Below are positions 4,829-5,940 of a stretch of 5,940 nucleotides of DNA, piece after piece. The notes under the pieces were generated by a model. The model ran no database searches. It was not told the origin of the DNA and worked only from the letters and a program-made list of their open reading frames with translations. A program made the translations under genes and the position numbers. This stretch comes from Planctomycetota bacterium (lineage in GTDB: Bacteria; Planctomycetota; Planctomycetia; Pirellulales; Pirellulaceae). The DNA is taken from assembly GCA_019347795.1 (NCBI GenBank), contig JAHWKS010000400.1, forward strand, positions 1-5,940, in the 5' to 3' direction. Each line of letters starts with the position of its first letter. Position 1 is the first letter of the stretch.

Positions 4829-5940
4829 ATGCGCACCATTCTCTTGGCCGGATTGACGCTGGCGATTACGACCACGGCGCTGGCCGGCAAGCAATCGCCG
4901 CAAAGGGACGACATCACGCAGGCGCTCTCAGGGGACGAGCAAGCTCGAGACGCGGCGATCGAGAGGCTTCGCGAGCGAGGGCGAGCCGCCCTCGACGAGT
5001 TGCTCGCGATGCGGGACGCGCTCGTTCAGCGGCGTGAGCAGGCCCGCGTTGAGCCGCAGATGTGGCGCCGCCTGAGCGAGGGCCTCGAGCGGCTTGACGA
5101 GGTGATCGACCGCGTAGGCGGCCAGCGATATTGCTCCGCCTCGCGACTGTATTGGCATACCGACTTCGCGGCCGCGCAGGCCGAGGCCCAACAATCCGGG
5201 AAGCCGATTCTCAGCCTGCGGATGCTGGGGCGGTTGACGGACGAGTTTAGCTGCGCCAACAGCCGCTTCTTCCGCACGACGCTTTACGCCAATGAGGAGG
5301 TTTCCAATCTGCTGCGCGCAAAGTACGTCCTGCACTGGCAGTCGGTGCGGCCGGTTCCGCGGATCACCATTGATTTCGGCGACGGCCGCAGGATCGAGCG
5401 CACGGTAACCGGCAACAGCGCCCACTACGTGCTGACGCCGGACGGCCGGCCGGTTGAAGCGCTGCCCGGCCTGTACGGCGTCGCCGCCTTCCGCGCCTGG
5501 CTACAACGCGCTGAGGATCTCTCGCAGACGTTGGCCGCTGCAACTCCCGCCGATCGCGAGGCAGTCCTGCAAACGCACCACGCGCGGCGGATCGAGCTGA
5601 TCGACGAGAGTTGGAGGTTCGATCTGAGCCGGGCGGGGCTGGACGCTTCGCTCGATCCCGCCAGGGTGACCGATGAAGCGGACTGGCGGCAGATCGCCTC
5701 GCTCCATGCGGAGCAGGCGACGTTGGACGCAGCCAGCGTTCGGCTCATTCGCTCGCAAAATCCGGGCGCCGGTCAGGCGATGCCGCGGGCGGTTACCAAG
5801 GCCGTCGTCGAGGACCCGCTAGTGCGCCTGGTCGCCAACCTGCAGTCGGATATCGCTCTGGACACGGTGAAGAACGAGTACCAACTGCACCGCCGCATTC
5901 ACGAGCAGTTCGTCAAGAAAGCGCCCCTCACCGCCGCTTT
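4829..5940 (+). CDS. Secreted thioredoxin-fold-like protein, 3' end beyond the window
   Basis: The frame is open from ATG 4829 to the window end (370 complete codons), so the gene is partial at its 3' end. A signal peptide, MRTILLAGLTLAITTTALAG, ends near residue 19. Residues about 28-98 are helical and charged, probably coiled-coil-like (AIERLRERGRAALDELLAMR). About 104-225 looks like a thioredoxin-like domain: LYWHTDFAAAQAEAQQSGKP, then ILSLRMLGRLTDEFSCANSRF, NEEVSNLLRAKYVLHWQSV, and the beta/turn region YVLTPDGRPVEALPGLYG. The Lys-Pro-Ile and early-strand layout matches thioredoxin/DUF255-like folds. Where a CxxC would be expected there is only one Cys (C142; another, C102, lies earlier), so classical disulfide exchange is doubtful. 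From about 226 the chain is helical, with an Arg/Asp-rich C-terminal part of unknown function. It sits 242 bp after the YTV stop, separated from it by a terminator. Fold call moderate, function unknown. Confidence 0.75.
   Translation, partial: MRTILLAGLTLAITTTALAGKQSPQRDDITQALSGDEQARDAAIERLRERGRAALDELLAMRDALVQRREQARVEPQMWRRLSEGLERLDEVIDRVGGQRYCSASRLYWHTDFAAAQAEAQQSGKPILSLRMLGRLTDEFSCANSRFFRTTLYANEEVSNLLRAKYVLHWQSVRPVPRITIDFGDGRRIERTVTGNSAHYVLTPDGRPVEALPGLYGVAAFRAWLQRAEDLSQTLAAATPADREAVLQTHHARRIELIDESWRFDLSRAGLDASLDPARVTDEADWRQIASLHAEQATLDAASVRLIRSQNPGAGQAMPRAVTKAVVEDPLVRLVANLQSDIALDTVKNEYQLHRRIHEQFVKKAPLTAA

Overview
The window looks like a GC-rich chromosomal segment from a planctomycete, probably of the Pirellulales type. 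Three things support this. One is a LEPR-XLL-type N-terminal motif (LEPRRLLA) followed by a dockerin-like EF-hand pair. Another is a cysteine-rich YTV-type surface protein. The third is a GYF_2-plus-membrane-segment protein. All three are families I associate mainly with planctomycetes; no database search was run.

Layout. Positions 1-69 hold an inverted repeat whose arms are built from 10-bp-spaced GCTAAT/ATTAGY units. Positions 97-1524 (minus strand) encode a secreted or surface LEPR/dockerin protein of about 475 residues. Its C-terminus appears truncated and replaced by a short basic tail. A 226-bp divergent intergenic region follows, with candidate promoters on both strands. Four plus-strand genes come next: a secreted alpha/beta hydrolase (1751-2671), a GYF_2-domain membrane protein (2815-3648), a cysteine-rich YTV protein (3762-4586), and a secreted thioredoxin-fold-like protein (4829 to beyond the window end). 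The YTV gene has a good sigma70-like promoter at the 3' end of the GYF gene and a strong intrinsic terminator at 4617-4650, so it looks like its own transcription unit. Between it and the last gene lies a REP-like hairpin with a perfect tandem octamer in its loop.

How the genes relate. Four products carry or probably carry export signals and the fifth is membrane-anchored, so the segment is biased toward the cell envelope. I see no operon with a shared pathway and no phage, CRISPR, tRNA, rRNA or transposase. I do not see a convincing new multi-gene system. The most interesting points are the two structured repeats, the composite 3' end of the LEPR gene, the internal duplication in the Cys-rich YTV protein, and the thioredoxin-like protein without a CxxC motif.
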